Of a stretch of DNA of 64,000 nt, positions 51,437 through 59,572 are shown in pieces (the stretch's first letter is position 1; each line of letters begins with the position of its first letter). Where the stretch lies: contig NZ_JXKM01000003.1 in the NCBI RefSeq assembly GCF_001885905.1, forward strand, positions 108,186-172,185, in the 5' to 3' direction. The translations under genes were made by a program, and so were the position numbers. Below the pieces are notes generated by a model. That model was not told where the DNA came from and did not search any database. It saw only the letters and a list, made by a program, of their open reading frames with translations. The DNA is from Enterococcus devriesei. GTDB taxonomy: Bacteria > Bacillota > Bacilli > Lactobacillales > Enterococcaceae.

Positions 51437-53947
51437 TTACGCCACCTCCTTGCGAGTACGGCGAAAAATTAAGTAAATGGTTGAGCTTGTTAATGCCATG
51501 AAGCCAAGTAGATAATATCTCCAGGTTCCTTGACCACCAGTCGCTGGCAAAGGAACTTTCGCTTGTTCAGCGATTGAGAAGTCAACCTGATTATTGGCAG
51601 TTCCGTCAGTCAACGTTGTTTTTAGATTAAGTGTGTTAGGTACTGTCACGTTCCCATTCTGATCGATCGTAATAATAATCGGCTCCTTCAAAGCCAGATA
51701 ATCTTTATTTTCGTTTGCTGTTTCCGTTAATGTATAAGTGCCTACTGACAGATTAGCAAAGGATAGCTTACCATCATTATTAGTATCATTCCCTGTAGTA
51801 TTCGTTTGAATCTTATTCCCTTTGGCATCCTTCAGTTCAAATGCAACGTTCGCTATGGGTAGTTTATTATTATCCGCATCTACAGTCGTCAATGTCACAT
51901 CAAAGGATTTCAACTGATTAGAGACGGTCATGCTATTAGAATTATTTGCCGCTGTAGGACTGACAACAATTGGATAGTTGTTCTGATCATCCGATAATTG
52001 CCTGTAGCCCGCAGGCGGTTTAACTTCTTTAAAGAAGTATTCGCCAGCATTCAAACCGTCTACATTAATCTGACCCTTGGCATCTGTCACTAAGTCGATT
52101 TTCCCAGCAATCGTCGACCCATCTTTTTTCCTCAAATCAAAATGAGCCCCGGCAAGATGTTTGCCATTGTCATTCTGCTTTGTTAAGGTCGCTGTCCCTG
52201 AAAATTTCTTATAATAGTAAGTAACTGTTAGCGGCTGGTCAGAAAAAATACCATTATCATTTGTTGGACTGATTTTTGCTGGATCTGTGACTGAATCATA
52301 TGGATCAGCCGTGTATTGTGATGAAGTTGTAGTAGTCGTCTTTGTATAAACATAACCTCGATCTAATAAAGTCTGATTGGTTTGCCAATTAACCAACGGA
52401 ATTTTAGCAGATTCCAACGTGCCTGAAAATTGTTCTCCAGTCGTTAACTCTTTTCCGGTATCCTGATCAACGTACTTTGTATTGATGACTCCTTGGGGAT
52501 TGAATTGAAAGCTGTTTAACTGAAACTGTTGCAAATTTTTTGAACCACCCGTTGAGGCACTTACAACAAGAGAAAGGGCCTCTTTTGCATCAATGACTCT
52601 TTTCCAAGTAAATTTATTGTCAAAAACAACGGTTAGAGTTTTGGTCGAACCACTATATGAGACTTTAAAAGGATAAAACTTTCCGTTCATATAAGAACTG
52701 CCTATACTTTTTGCGCTGCTTGCATCTGGCTCTGCCCACCAACGACTGTACAGCTTCCCATCCTTTCCAAGAATTCGCTTTTGAGAGGTCGTAACAAAAA
52801 CTCCATAAGGATAGGTAACCTTAGCAACATCAGCTGCCCAGCCAAATTGGTCCGCTGCATTCGTTGCATTAGGATTTGGTGCTGCTTCGTCATTTTTATA
52901 TGTATCTAGCTTAAAACCGATCGCATTTTCCAAACCACCTATCCCTAGATTTCCGCCAGCTACACCTATTGTGTTCGTATTACCTGTATGGAAACCAAAT
53001 GAAATCCCATCGGCTCCATTTGAATCCGATCCAAGATTCACAGCTCCATCCATAATAAAATCACCATTCAAGTCAATTTTATTTTTTAATGTTAGATTCC
53101 CAACTTGATTGTTACGGTTTGGTGTTAAAGTAATGATCCCACTACTTTGATTAAATGTAGCACTCCCCAAAAGATTGAAGTAGCGGAGAAAATTATCTTT
53201 CGTAACTGTAATTCCTGTACTAGCAACAGCAGCACTTCGCGTAATTTCTTGTGCTTTACCAGTTGCTGCAAACCTTTTTTCGGCCGCTTTCTTTTCAGCA
53301 GCTAATGTTTGATCATCTGCTTCACCTAAATCAACTTTATCTTTCGTTGAACTTGTTGTTGATTCGGTTGAAGTTTTAGACCCATTACTTGTGTCAGAAG
53401 ATGTTGTTTCTAATACGGGCGCAGAGCTTTGTTCAGACTCATCGATCTTTAAATCGATAGGCTGAGTGTCTGCCAATAAATTTGTCGATTCACCCTGCAA
53501 ATTTTTTTCAATAATACTAGGAAATACGGTGACTTCCGACAGTCTTTTTGTTTCAAAGGTCAATTCATTATGTCGAGCTTTATTTGAAAAACTTGATTCA
53601 ACTAATTGTTGGGTCTGAGAATCAATGTCATAACTTTCCTCTCCAGCATTGATCTTCACATTTGTTATTGTCACTGGCTGCCCATTACTTTTCAGGGATA
53701 ATTGGAGCTGATTCTCTTTCTCAGTTTCTTGCTGCTCAACCTCAATCTTCCACATGATCTGGTCTGCTTTGACTTCATATGAAAGCTGAGCTTTCCCCCG
53801 CTGTGTATCGAATAAATTGATTTCATGATTCTGCTGAGTGGTTGCTTCTGCCTTTGCTGTTTCACCGTCAAGCCAGTAACTAAGCATTGGCAACAATAAA
53901 ACTAAAAGAAGAAACATAGTCCCTATCAATCTTTTTTTCTTATTCAT
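51437..53947 (-). CDS. Pilus tip adhesin with L-type lectin-like domain
   Basis: An 836-residue surface protein, first in the pilus operon. Signal peptide 1-34; residues about 40-170 are the module shared with the giant adhesin; a Ser/Thr linker; an L-type (legume) lectin-like domain at about 250-485 (DFIMDGAVNLG, GADGISFGFHTG, GFKLDTYKN with the metal-site Asp, FPFKVSYSG-like strands); a MucBP-like segment (486-575); two Cna_B domains (about 578-770); LPATG at 800-804, membrane segment and RRTRKE tail. Glycan binding at the pilus tip is inferred from the lectin-like fold. TTTGGAGG precedes the ATG. Confidence 0.9.
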   Translation of the reverse strand: MNKKKRLIGTMFLLLVLLLPMLSYWLDGETAKAEATTQQNHEINLFDTQRGKAQLSYEVKADQIMWKIEVEQQETEKENQLQLSLKSNGQPVTITNVKINAGEESYDIDSQTQQLVESSFSNKARHNELTFETKRLSEVTVFPSIIEKNLQGESTNLLADTQPIDLKIDESEQSSAPVLETTSSDTSNGSKTSTESTTSSTKDKVDLGEADDQTLAAEKKAAEKRFAATGKAQEITRSAAVASTGITVTKDNFLRYFNLLGSATFNQSSGIITLTPNRNNQVGNLTLKNKIDLNGDFIMDGAVNLGSDSNGADGISFGFHTGNTNTIGVAGGNLGIGGLENAIGFKLDTYKNDEAAPNPNATNAADQFGWAADVAKVTYPYGVFVTTSQKRILGKDGKLYSRWWAEPDASSAKSIGSSYMNGKFYPFKVSYSGSTKTLTVVFDNKFTWKRVIDAKEALSLVVSASTGGSKNLQQFQLNSFQFNPQGVINTKYVDQDTGKELTTGEQFSGTLESAKIPLVNWQTNQTLLDRGYVYTKTTTTTSSQYTADPYDSVTDPAKISPTNDNGIFSDQPLTVTYYYKKFSGTATLTKQNDNGKHLAGAHFDLRKKDGSTIAGKIDLVTDAKGQINVDGLNAGEYFFKEVKPPAGYRQLSDDQNNYPIVVSPTAANNSNSMTVSNQLKSFDVTLTTVDADNNKLPIANVAFELKDAKGNKIQTNTTGNDTNNDGKLSFANLSVGTYTLTETANENKDYLALKEPIIITIDQNGNVTVPNTLNLKTTLTDGTANNQVDFSIAEQAKVPLPATGGQGTWRYYLLGFMALTSSTIYLIFRRTRKEVA

Positions 53948-54383
53948 AGATAACCTCCAAAAAGTGGTCAGTCTCTGTATTGGGTTTTAATCCGACGAAA
54001 GTGACGAATATCACAAATCGATCTAGACCGCTAAAACTAACTAAATTAACTTACACTAACTAGTTCATAGTTCATTTCTTTTGTATAAAAAATTTATTTT
54101 TAACAACTTTTAAATTATAATAAGTAAAAATAGACATTTTAAGCAAATCATTTATGCGTCATTATTTTTAATTATGTAATATTTTCATAAAAAACCTTTT
54201 TTGGCTGAGCTACTACCTTTTTACAATAGTTATTTATTGATAAACTGACTAAAAATCACGATAAAAATAATTTTTCAATAAAATACTCAAACTGATGTAT
54301 TAGAAAGATAAGGCAAATCAATTTAAAATTCACTCTTTCCATAGTAAGCTAAAGCTATCACCGATTAGAAGGAGGAACAATTT
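53948..54383. other. Divergent promoter region of the pilus operon and the DUF2188 gene
   Basis: AT-rich. Read on the minus strand, direct repeats of TTAGTT around 54040-54065 and a GTGATATTCGTCAC dyad at 54003-54016 lie upstream of the pilus operon and are candidate regulator sites. No gene seen. Confidence 0.4.
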
Positions 54384-54836
54384 ATGCCTTGGAACGTCAA
54401 TGATTATCCCATTTCAATGAAAAATTTAGACCCCTTGATTCGCAAGAAAGCAATCGATATCGGTAATGCCTTATTGAACGACGGCTACCCCGATGACCGA
54501 GCGATACCAATTGCCACTAGCCAAGCAGAAAAATGGTACAAAGATGCTTCAGATAGTGAAAAGAAAGAGTTCCAACAAGCCAAAGCACCGCAGAAAACGG
54601 ATTCCCATACCCGCAATAAAAACGCGAAAAAGTTAATGAATGCTGATGTAGAAGTTAAATATAAAGAAGATCAATGGCAAGTGATTTCAGAAGGCGCCAA
54701 CCAAGCCAGCGATTTATTTGATACAAAAGAAAAGGCCCTCGAACGCGCTAAGGAAATCGCAAAAAATAAAGAAGCCTCCGTAAAAATCTATAAACAAGAC
54801 GGACAGCTTCAACAAACATTTGATTATTCAGAGTAA
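54384..54836 (+). CDS. DUF2188 domain protein (YdaT-like)
   Basis: A 150-residue soluble protein. The N-terminal half (MPWNVNDYPISMKNLDPLIRKK..NALLNDGYPDDRAIPIATSQAEKW) matches the YdaT-like pattern of general-stress proteins. The C-terminal half (KYKEDQWQVISEGANQASDLFDTKEKALERAKEIAKN) is a DUF2188 domain. In Bacillus such genes belong to the general stress response. AGAAGGAGGAAC precedes the ATG. Its exact role is unknown. Confidence 0.8.
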   Translation: MPWNVNDYPISMKNLDPLIRKKAIDIGNALLNDGYPDDRAIPIATSQAEKWYKDASDSEKKEFQQAKAPQKTDSHTRNKNAKKLMNADVEVKYKEDQWQVISEGANQASDLFDTKEKALERAKEIAKNKEASVKIYKQDGQLQQTFDYSE

Positions 54837-54839
54837 ATA

Positions 54840-54876
54840 AAAAACGGCGGTCTCCTTTTAGAGATCGTCGTTTTTA
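54840..54876 (+). terminator. Terminator after the DUF2188 gene
   Basis: AAAAACG-CG-TCTC pairs with GAGA-CG-CGTTTTT, with a T-run. Confidence 0.85.
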
Positions 54877-55368
54877 GCATTAACTATTTTTTAAGCTGTT
54901 TTAATTCCCAATGTTTCTCCTTGATGCTGAATTCCCCCTTGTCACTCAAAACATAAAGTACTAATTAAATAATAAAAATAAGTAGTTTTTTATACGAGCA
55001 AAAATAAAATGATGTGTTTTTCCAACTTCCTACCTCAGCTGCTTTTTTTATAAAAAGTCCCACTTATAAGACAAAAAAATATTATCTAGTCTTTTTCTAT
55101 TCCTTCAACGCAACTATAAAAATAACTGGATTTTAAAAATGCATCTTACACTGTATCTATCCCATCTATCTCATAAGATGCTCTAAATCAAGAGGTACAA
55201 ACTGGGCTACCAGAAAATAAACATTTGATAAAATTAGCTTCATTCTAGCAAATCATACTTTTCCTTTCTTTCATCTTGATATAAATATCTTTTTTCCTTC
55301 TTGCAATACGCTATATTAAATGTATCTTATATTCTTACTAATTTAACGACGAAGGGCGGAATGGAAAA
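54877..55368. other. Intergenic stretch upstream of the ComK-like gene
   Basis: AT-rich, no gene or repeat recognised. Just before the downstream start there is a three-codon frame (ATGGAAAAATGA) whose stop overlaps the ATG of the ComK-like gene, a possible coupling device. Confidence 0.4.
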
Positions 55369-56142
55369 ATGAGTGTTACTGAGCAAACTTGTACAAATCA
55401 AAACCACTGTACCACGTATCTAAGTTGTCACGACTGGACCAATGGCTGGCAAGATATTTTACGAAACTCCTCTTTGTATATTCCTCAAAAAGACCGGCAA
55501 CCTTCTTCTGCGATTCCCATCCCTGGACGGAATGAAACCTTAATTTCACTGACTGACAAAACTTATATCGCCAAAAATAAATCTCTGACTGTCTTAAAAG
55601 GTAATTCCGAAGAAACAGGTTTTCTTGACTATGGCTGCTCTTCACGCAGTCTAAAGCAATTAGGCTGTTTTGGAACATATAAATTCCCATTAGTAAGTCT
55701 ATCTTGTGCTCTTTTTCCACTTGAGTCCCCAGATCATTCTATCTGGCTTAATCCGCTAGATATTGTAGAAGTGTCTGAACAAGCGGGGTTCAGCTATATT
55801 ACAATGGCTCACGGACCTGGTATTGTCACTTCACTTAGAAAACGTAGTATTCAAAAAAATGCTGAGAATGCCCTGCTGGTTTTGGCGGTCCATCGTAAAG
55901 ATCATTCTTGGAATACTAGTGATTTAAGCGTTCCGATGGATTATTTATCCTTATCCCCGAGTCCTTTTACTCACGCCATCGCCAAACGCCCTTTGTTAAG
56001 ACGTTTCCCGATTCCCGAACAAACATTAAGCAAAACGCTATCAAAAGAACGAATGATTGCTCATTTCTTAAAATTAGACAGATATATTGCATTTGATCAA
56101 TTGAATTATCAAACGTTAGCTGAAATGTTAACTGATTTTTAG
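55369..56142 (+). CDS. ComK-like putative competence transcription factor
   Basis: A 257-residue protein that I match to ComK by pattern only. The core has a cysteine/arginine pair (YGCSSRSL), GTYKFPLV, CALFPLESPDHSIWLNPLDIVEV, then a T/G-containing strand and a helical LLVLAVHRK segment. ComK of B. subtilis has the same order (CRFFG, GTYEVTKISHKPPIMV, FLFPTLSS, CGWISHVHVKEF). It is longer than ComK (192 residues) at both ends. If correct it would bind DNA and activate late competence genes. Single gene with its own terminator, next to a DUF1659/DUF2922 cluster. Confidence 0.5.
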   Translation: MSVTEQTCTNQNHCTTYLSCHDWTNGWQDILRNSSLYIPQKDRQPSSAIPIPGRNETLISLTDKTYIAKNKSLTVLKGNSEETGFLDYGCSSRSLKQLGCFGTYKFPLVSLSCALFPLESPDHSIWLNPLDIVEVSEQAGFSYITMAHGPGIVTSLRKRSIQKNAENALLVLAVHRKDHSWNTSDLSVPMDYLSLSPSPFTHAIAKRPLLRRFPIPEQTLSKTLSKERMIAHFLKLDRYIAFDQLNYQTLAEMLTDF

Positions 56143-56149
56143 CCGTAGC

Positions 56150-56205
56150 TAAAGGACGATTAACGAGTTTCTGATTCCTCAGAAATTGGTCAATCGTCCT
56201 TTTTA
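56150..56205 (+). terminator. Terminator after the ComK-like gene
   Basis: AAAGGACGATT pairs with AATCGTCCTTT, with an inner TTTCTGA/TCAGAAA stem and a T-run. Confidence 0.9.
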
Positions 56206-56229
56206 AATAAAAAAGTAAAATTTCCTTAA

Positions 56230-56321
56230 CCCCTCAATTTTGCACCTTTTCCATTCTAAAATTTGTACAAATACTTTTTATAGCGGGATTCTCTTCATTT
56301 TATTCTTGCAAAATTGAGGGG
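56230..56321. promoter_or_regulatory. Spaced perfect inverted repeat upstream of the DUF1659 gene
   Basis: CCCCTCAATTTTGCA at 56230-56244 and its exact complement TGCAAAATTGAGGGG at 56307-56321 are 62 bases apart. A further half-copy TGCAAAATT lies at 56327-56335. Position before the first gene of the cluster suggests paired operator sites, possibly with DNA looping. Confidence 0.55.
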
Positions 56322-56410
56322 TATTCTGCAAAATTCGCTAGTTGTGCAGCTATCATACTTTCCGTTATTCTTTATTCACCGGCCGGGAAAACGAATTTGG
56401 AGGAAAAACG

Positions 56411-56617
56411 ATGAAACAAAAAATGGGAAACAAATTGCAAGTACAGATCGAACCAGCAAATGGAGAGAAGCTGCAAAATGTCAATTTTCAAAACGTCATC
56501 GATGCACCTGAAGAAGACGCGATTCTTGAACTTGGCGAAATTATGACCGCACTTGCAATCGAAGGCAGTTCACTAAAGGGTGTGGTCCTAACAACCCAAA
56601 CACGTTATACAAAATAG
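56411..56617 (+). CDS. DUF1659 family small protein
   Basis: A 68-residue protein with the DUF1659 pattern: KLQVQIEPANGEKLQNVNFQNV, then a helix ALAIEGSSLKGVVLTTQTRYTK. Open frame extends upstream to 56342, but TTTGGAGG lies nine bases before the ATG at 56411, which fits the family length. DUF1659 genes often sit directly upstream of DUF2922 genes in Firmicutes, as here. Function is unknown. Confidence 0.8.
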   Translation: MKQKMGNKLQVQIEPANGEKLQNVNFQNVIDAPEEDAILELGEIMTALAIEGSSLKGVVLTTQTRYTK

Positions 56618-56634
56618 CGGGAAAGCTCCATGAA

Positions 56635-56714
56635 CTAGCCAACTGTGCTGGCTCCCCAAAAAGAAAAATAGTAGAAGGTCACGTCATCACTTGGGAGCCT
56701 CGAAAGTTGGCTAG
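56635..56714 (+). ncRNA. Structured element between the DUF1659 and DUF2922 genes
   Basis: CTAGCCAACT (56635-56644) pairs with AGTTGGCTAG (56705-56714), and nested within it GGCTCCC (56650-56656) pairs with GGGAGCC (56693-56699). The two stems stack around a 36-base loop. No T-run follows, so it is not an ordinary terminator. It ends ~26 bases before the next ATG. It could be a cis-regulatory or processing element. No known family recognised. Confidence 0.5.
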
Positions 56715-56740
56715 GTATTAGAAAATTAAGGAGGAAATAT

Positions 56741-56953
56741 ATGCTGAAACTAGTAGCGATTTTTAAAAATAGTGGCGGAAAAAGCCATACCTGGAGCTTT
56801 AACAATCCGGATACCAACAACACACCTGCACAAATTAAGGGCCTGTTGGAACGGATCGGCGCATTGAACTTGTTCCACTCAGAAGGGTTCGATCTATTTG
56901 ATACCGTTGAAAGTGCCAAGTTTGTCGAAACAATTGAGACAGAGATTTTTTAA
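56741..56953 (+). CDS. DUF2922 family small protein
   Basis: A 70-residue protein with the full DUF2922 pattern: LKLVAIFKNSGGKSHTWSFNNP, helix AQIKGLLERIGALNLF, and the end SAKFVETIETEIF. AAGGAGG lies 8 bases before the ATG. It is the second gene of the cluster, and two more DUF2922 domains follow. The small beta/alpha fold has no known activity. Confidence 0.85.
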   Translation: MLKLVAIFKNSGGKSHTWSFNNPDTNNTPAQIKGLLERIGALNLFHSEGFDLFDTVESAKFVETIETEIF

Positions 56954-56964
56954 TGATCAATTAC

Positions 56965-56993
56965 AAAAGGGCGGCGACCACTGCCGTCCTTTT
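56965..56993 (+). terminator. Terminator after the first DUF2922 gene
   Basis: AAAGG-CGGC pairs with GCCG-CCTTT followed by TTC. It separates the DUF1659/DUF2922 pair from the genes that follow. Confidence 0.7.
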
Positions 56994-57022
56994 CTAAAAA
57001 AAAAGAGGGAGGAAACTAGCGA

Positions 57023-57436
57023 ATGATGAAACTGATCGTCGATTTCAAAACCAGTGATGGCAAAGCTCATCGCTGGCAGTACAGACAGCCACAAACGACT
57101 CTTAAAAAGACAGAATTAATTCAACTTTTTGAACGTCTTAAGCTGTTGCAGCTTTTTCAAATAGATCTTTTGTCTATTGAACATGCTAGCTATCAAGAAG
57201 TTTTGGAAACACCGCTTTTTACTCCGCACCATACGCATGGCTTCGCTTCTGTCCAATCTTTTTTAAATCGAGGAGGAACCATTCATGAACGAACAACCTT
57301 TTACCCATCAACAGCTGTTTGGCTTGAAAAAATCAACGCTGGAAAAACGTATCGTCACGTACTACAACAACTCCGGCGACAGCGATGCCACCATTCAATA
57401 TCTGATGACGCTCCTGATCCGAAAGCGCTTAGGTGA
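57023..57436 (+). CDS. DUF2922 protein with out-of-frame C-terminal extension
   Basis: The first ~72 residues are a second DUF2922 domain (MKLIVDFKTSDGKAHRWQYRQP, ending YQEVLETPLF). The other two family members in this cluster end at or near this point. Here the frame runs on for ~65 residues of low-quality sequence and overlaps the next gene by 152 bases. One T less in the T-run at 57259-57264 would give an immediate stop (QSF-stop) just before the next ribosome site. So the tail probably reflects a frameshift or a base-call error. GGGAGG precedes the ATG. Confidence 0.6.
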   Translation: MMKLIVDFKTSDGKAHRWQYRQPQTTLKKTELIQLFERLKLLQLFQIDLLSIEHASYQEVLETPLFTPHHTHGFASVQSFLNRGGTIHERTTFYPSTAVWLEKINAGKTYRHVLQQLRRQRCHHSISDDAPDPKALR

Positions 57437-57668
57437 TGAAGAATTTGACCTATTTCTTTCCGATCTGGTCCACCATTTATTTATGGAACGAAAAGTAACC
57501 AAAACAGTAAAAAAATTCTTCTTTTACTTTAAAGAGTATTTTCATTCAAAAGAATGGAAATACTTATTAATTCGGTATTTCCCCATCCGTCAATACGCTG
57601 AAAAAATAATCAAATCGTTAAAAAAACGCACTGATAAACAGCAGCCTCTGCCATTAAATACGACTTGA
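57285..57668 (+). CDS. Basic helical protein of unknown function
   Basis: I do not recognise this 127-residue protein. It is helical and basic, with an aromatic-rich stretch (TVKKFFFYFKEYFHSKEWKYLLIRYF) that may be amphipathic, and no signal peptide. GAGGAGG lies 9 bases before the ATG, so it is very likely translated. It lies between two DUF2922 genes and ends 20 bases before the second. Confidence 0.6.
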   Translation: MNEQPFTHQQLFGLKKSTLEKRIVTYYNNSGDSDATIQYLMTLLIRKRLGDEEFDLFLSDLVHHLFMERKVTKTVKKFFFYFKEYFHSKEWKYLLIRYFPIRQYAEKIIKSLKKRTDKQQPLPLNTT

Positions 57669-57687
57669 ACAAAAAAAGGAGTTTACT

Positions 57688-58185
57688 ATGAAGAAGCACA
57701 CGCGAAAATTAGTAGCAACCTACAAATCTAGCGATGGCAAACACTCTCGCTTTACTTACAAAAATCCAACGACCGACAAGTCTTCTGAAGAGATCAAAGA
57801 AATGCTGGAACTATTAACTCTCTTAGATATCTTTGAACGAGACGGTGTCAATCCATTTGAAGAAGTCATCTCTGCAAAATACGTCGAAACGATTGAAACA
57901 CCAATTTTTGATATCTCCGAAGAGGAACAATCGGAAACCGGCGATGAGAATTTTCCTAATAAAGAACCTGGACTGGAAGAATCAACACCTGAAATACCTG
58001 CTATTCCAGAAAAGCCTGACACTCCAAACAGTTCTTGTCTCAGTCTATTCAACAAATTCTCAGAGGTTTTAAACCCGGTACACCTTCTTACTTTTAAATA
58101 TCCAGCAAATTCTTCCACAAAGGTAATGACAGGGACACGCTTATTACACTCCATCAGAAATAAATTTCATGAAAGATCTCCGTGA
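57688..58185 (+). CDS. DUF2922 protein with Pro/Glu-rich C-terminal extension
   Basis: A 165-residue protein. Residues 1-76 are a DUF2922 domain (KLVATYKSSDGKHSRFTYKNP, ending YVETIETPIF). Residues 77-115 are acidic and rich in Glu and Pro (STPEIPAIPEKPDTPNSS), and the last ~50 are of mixed composition. AAAAAGGAG precedes the ATG. Third DUF2922 copy of the cluster; the extension is unusual for the family. Confidence 0.7.
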   Translation: MKKHTRKLVATYKSSDGKHSRFTYKNPTTDKSSEEIKEMLELLTLLDIFERDGVNPFEEVISAKYVETIETPIFDISEEEQSETGDENFPNKEPGLEESTPEIPAIPEKPDTPNSSCLSLFNKFSEVLNPVHLLTFKYPANSSTKVMTGTRLLHSIRNKFHERSP

Positions 58186-58397
58186 AATAGTATTTTTTAG
58201 CTCTACTATATAAATCCAATTAAACAGAAACATATACTATGATTATTTGCTTAATCTTGCTCGCTACCTACAATATTCCCTATTTAAACAAAAATGACGT
58301 ATTCGCTCAAACTGTCTGATATTCTCCACCGTAGGTTAGTCGTTAGAAAAACCCTTATTTTAATTTTAATGTGGTTCATAAGGGAAAACATTCGGTA

Positions 58398-58826
58398 TTA
58401 TTTATGTCGGTTATTTCCTTTATGCGGCGGAAGTTCTTTGAAATCGTTCAGTTCAAATACAAATGCTTTATGCTCTGGAATTACTCTTCCTTTAACTTGA
58501 TATCTCATTTCAGTTTTCCAAGCATTTTCCATCAGTGTTCTAAGCGTAGTTTTGACGGCCATAGAATGAAGCTTCACATTTCCTTTTTGTAAAGACTCGG
58601 ATTTTGAGAACGGAATAGATTTGGCAGTCGTGGACTTACACGCTTGTATGGCAAATACTTTATTTTCACGATCTAGTAGTGGTTTAATGTGACTTGGAAA
58701 ACCTAATAAATCAGCTATGGATTTATCAAAAGTAAGAGAGTTCTTATTTACTGTTAAAATATTATTACCAATATTTTCAACGTTGATCACTTCAAAGGTG
58801 TAGTTTTCAAAAGACACTTTAGTCAT
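58398..58826 (-). CDS. Protein of unknown function, accessory region
   Basis: I do not recognise this 142-residue protein. It shows alternating strands and helices, a conserved-looking DLLGFPSHIKPLLDRENKVFAIQAC, and a basic C-terminus. A TTG three codons earlier (58835) is an alternative start. It is preceded on the same strand by two broken frames (58832-59275), one of them toxin-like, so it may be the surviving gene of a small mobile or toxin-antitoxin island. Confidence 0.5.
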   Translation of the reverse strand: MTKVSFENYTFEVINVENIGNNILTVNKNSLTFDKSIADLLGFPSHIKPLLDRENKVFAIQACKSTTAKSIPFSKSESLQKGNVKLHSMAVKTTLRTLMENAWKTEMRYQVKGRVIPEHKAFVFELNDFKELPPHKGNNRHK

Positions 58827-58831
58827 ACGAA

Positions 58832-58996
58832 TCAAGACCCTTCTTTAAATATTTTTTCTATTTGTTGCCACGTCCATTTAGAATCAATAACAATGAAATT
58901 CTTGAATATACCCGACTTAATTGTAGAAATATAATAATCTGGCTTTTTTATGTTAGAGTCCTTAGATGCCCGCCAGTTAGGAATGTATACCGTCTT
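58832..58996 (-). pseudogene. Open frame without start, next to the toxin remnant
   Basis: A frame of 54 codons reading VYIPNWRASKDSNIKKPDYY, then FIVIDSKWTWQQIEKIFKEGS, has no start codon. It overlaps the end of the RelE-like remnant in another frame. Removing one G from GG at 58993-58994 region would join it to an upstream ATG (MRDTLKD). The composition looks coding. Function unknown. Confidence 0.4.
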
Positions 58997-59275
58997 TTAG
59001 TGTATCACGCATATTAATTAGCCCCTTTTTTAACTGTTCTTTAAAATCAGTGATAAATTGTTTGATTTCTTTTTTGTCTTTATCTGTCAAAGACTCTTTT
59101 TCACTTTTAGGGTATACATCTAAAAAGGCACACATATTTCCTAACGCAATGAAATAAATGATCCGATAAGAACCGCTTTTGCCTTTTTTTTTGAAGACTC
59201 TGGACTAAATCTTAACTTTATTGCGCCACCCGTTTTTTGAATCATATCTCCTAAATATACTGCAAGGCAAGACAT
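58977..59275 (-). pseudogene. RelE/ParE-like toxin gene disrupted by a frameshift
   Basis: Reading on the minus strand gives LGDMIQKTGGAIKLRFSPES, then a run of nine A (59184-59192), then in a different frame GKSGSYRIIYFIALGNMCAF and VYPKSEKESLTDKDKKEIKQ. Joined across the A-run this reads like one RelE/ParE-type toxin, with the GSYRIIYF strand and the C-terminal helix of that family. Ten or seven A would restore the frame. Either a true pseudogene or a homopolymer miscall. Confidence 0.6.
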
Positions 59276-59457
59276 TTGGTAATTGAAGAATACCAGGCAA
59301 AAAAATAGCAGTCAGGTCTCTTGACAAAGCATAGTTGCTATTCTTTTTTTAGGCCCTACTTTAATGAAATTTTTGTTTGGAGGGAACGACTTCATTCCTT
59401 TGATTATTTCAGTTGAATTTAATAGAGAAGCCTGGCGTCTATAAAGAAATGCTTTTC

Positions 59458-59471
59458 TTGATGCGCGTCAA
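59458..59471. promoter_or_regulatory. FNR/FLP-type site and promoter of dps
   Basis: TTGATGCGCGTCAA, with the -10 element TATACT at 59494-59499. The site centre is about 29.5 bases upstream of the -10, which places it near -41.5, the class II activator position. Confidence 0.8.
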
Positions 59472-59572
59472 TTTTTTTGAGGTAGGGGGCCTTTATACTA
59501 AATTCAGTAAAGGAAAAGGAGGAATCAAAGGAAGCTATTTTAAACAAACCAAAATTATAGGAGGAATAGATC

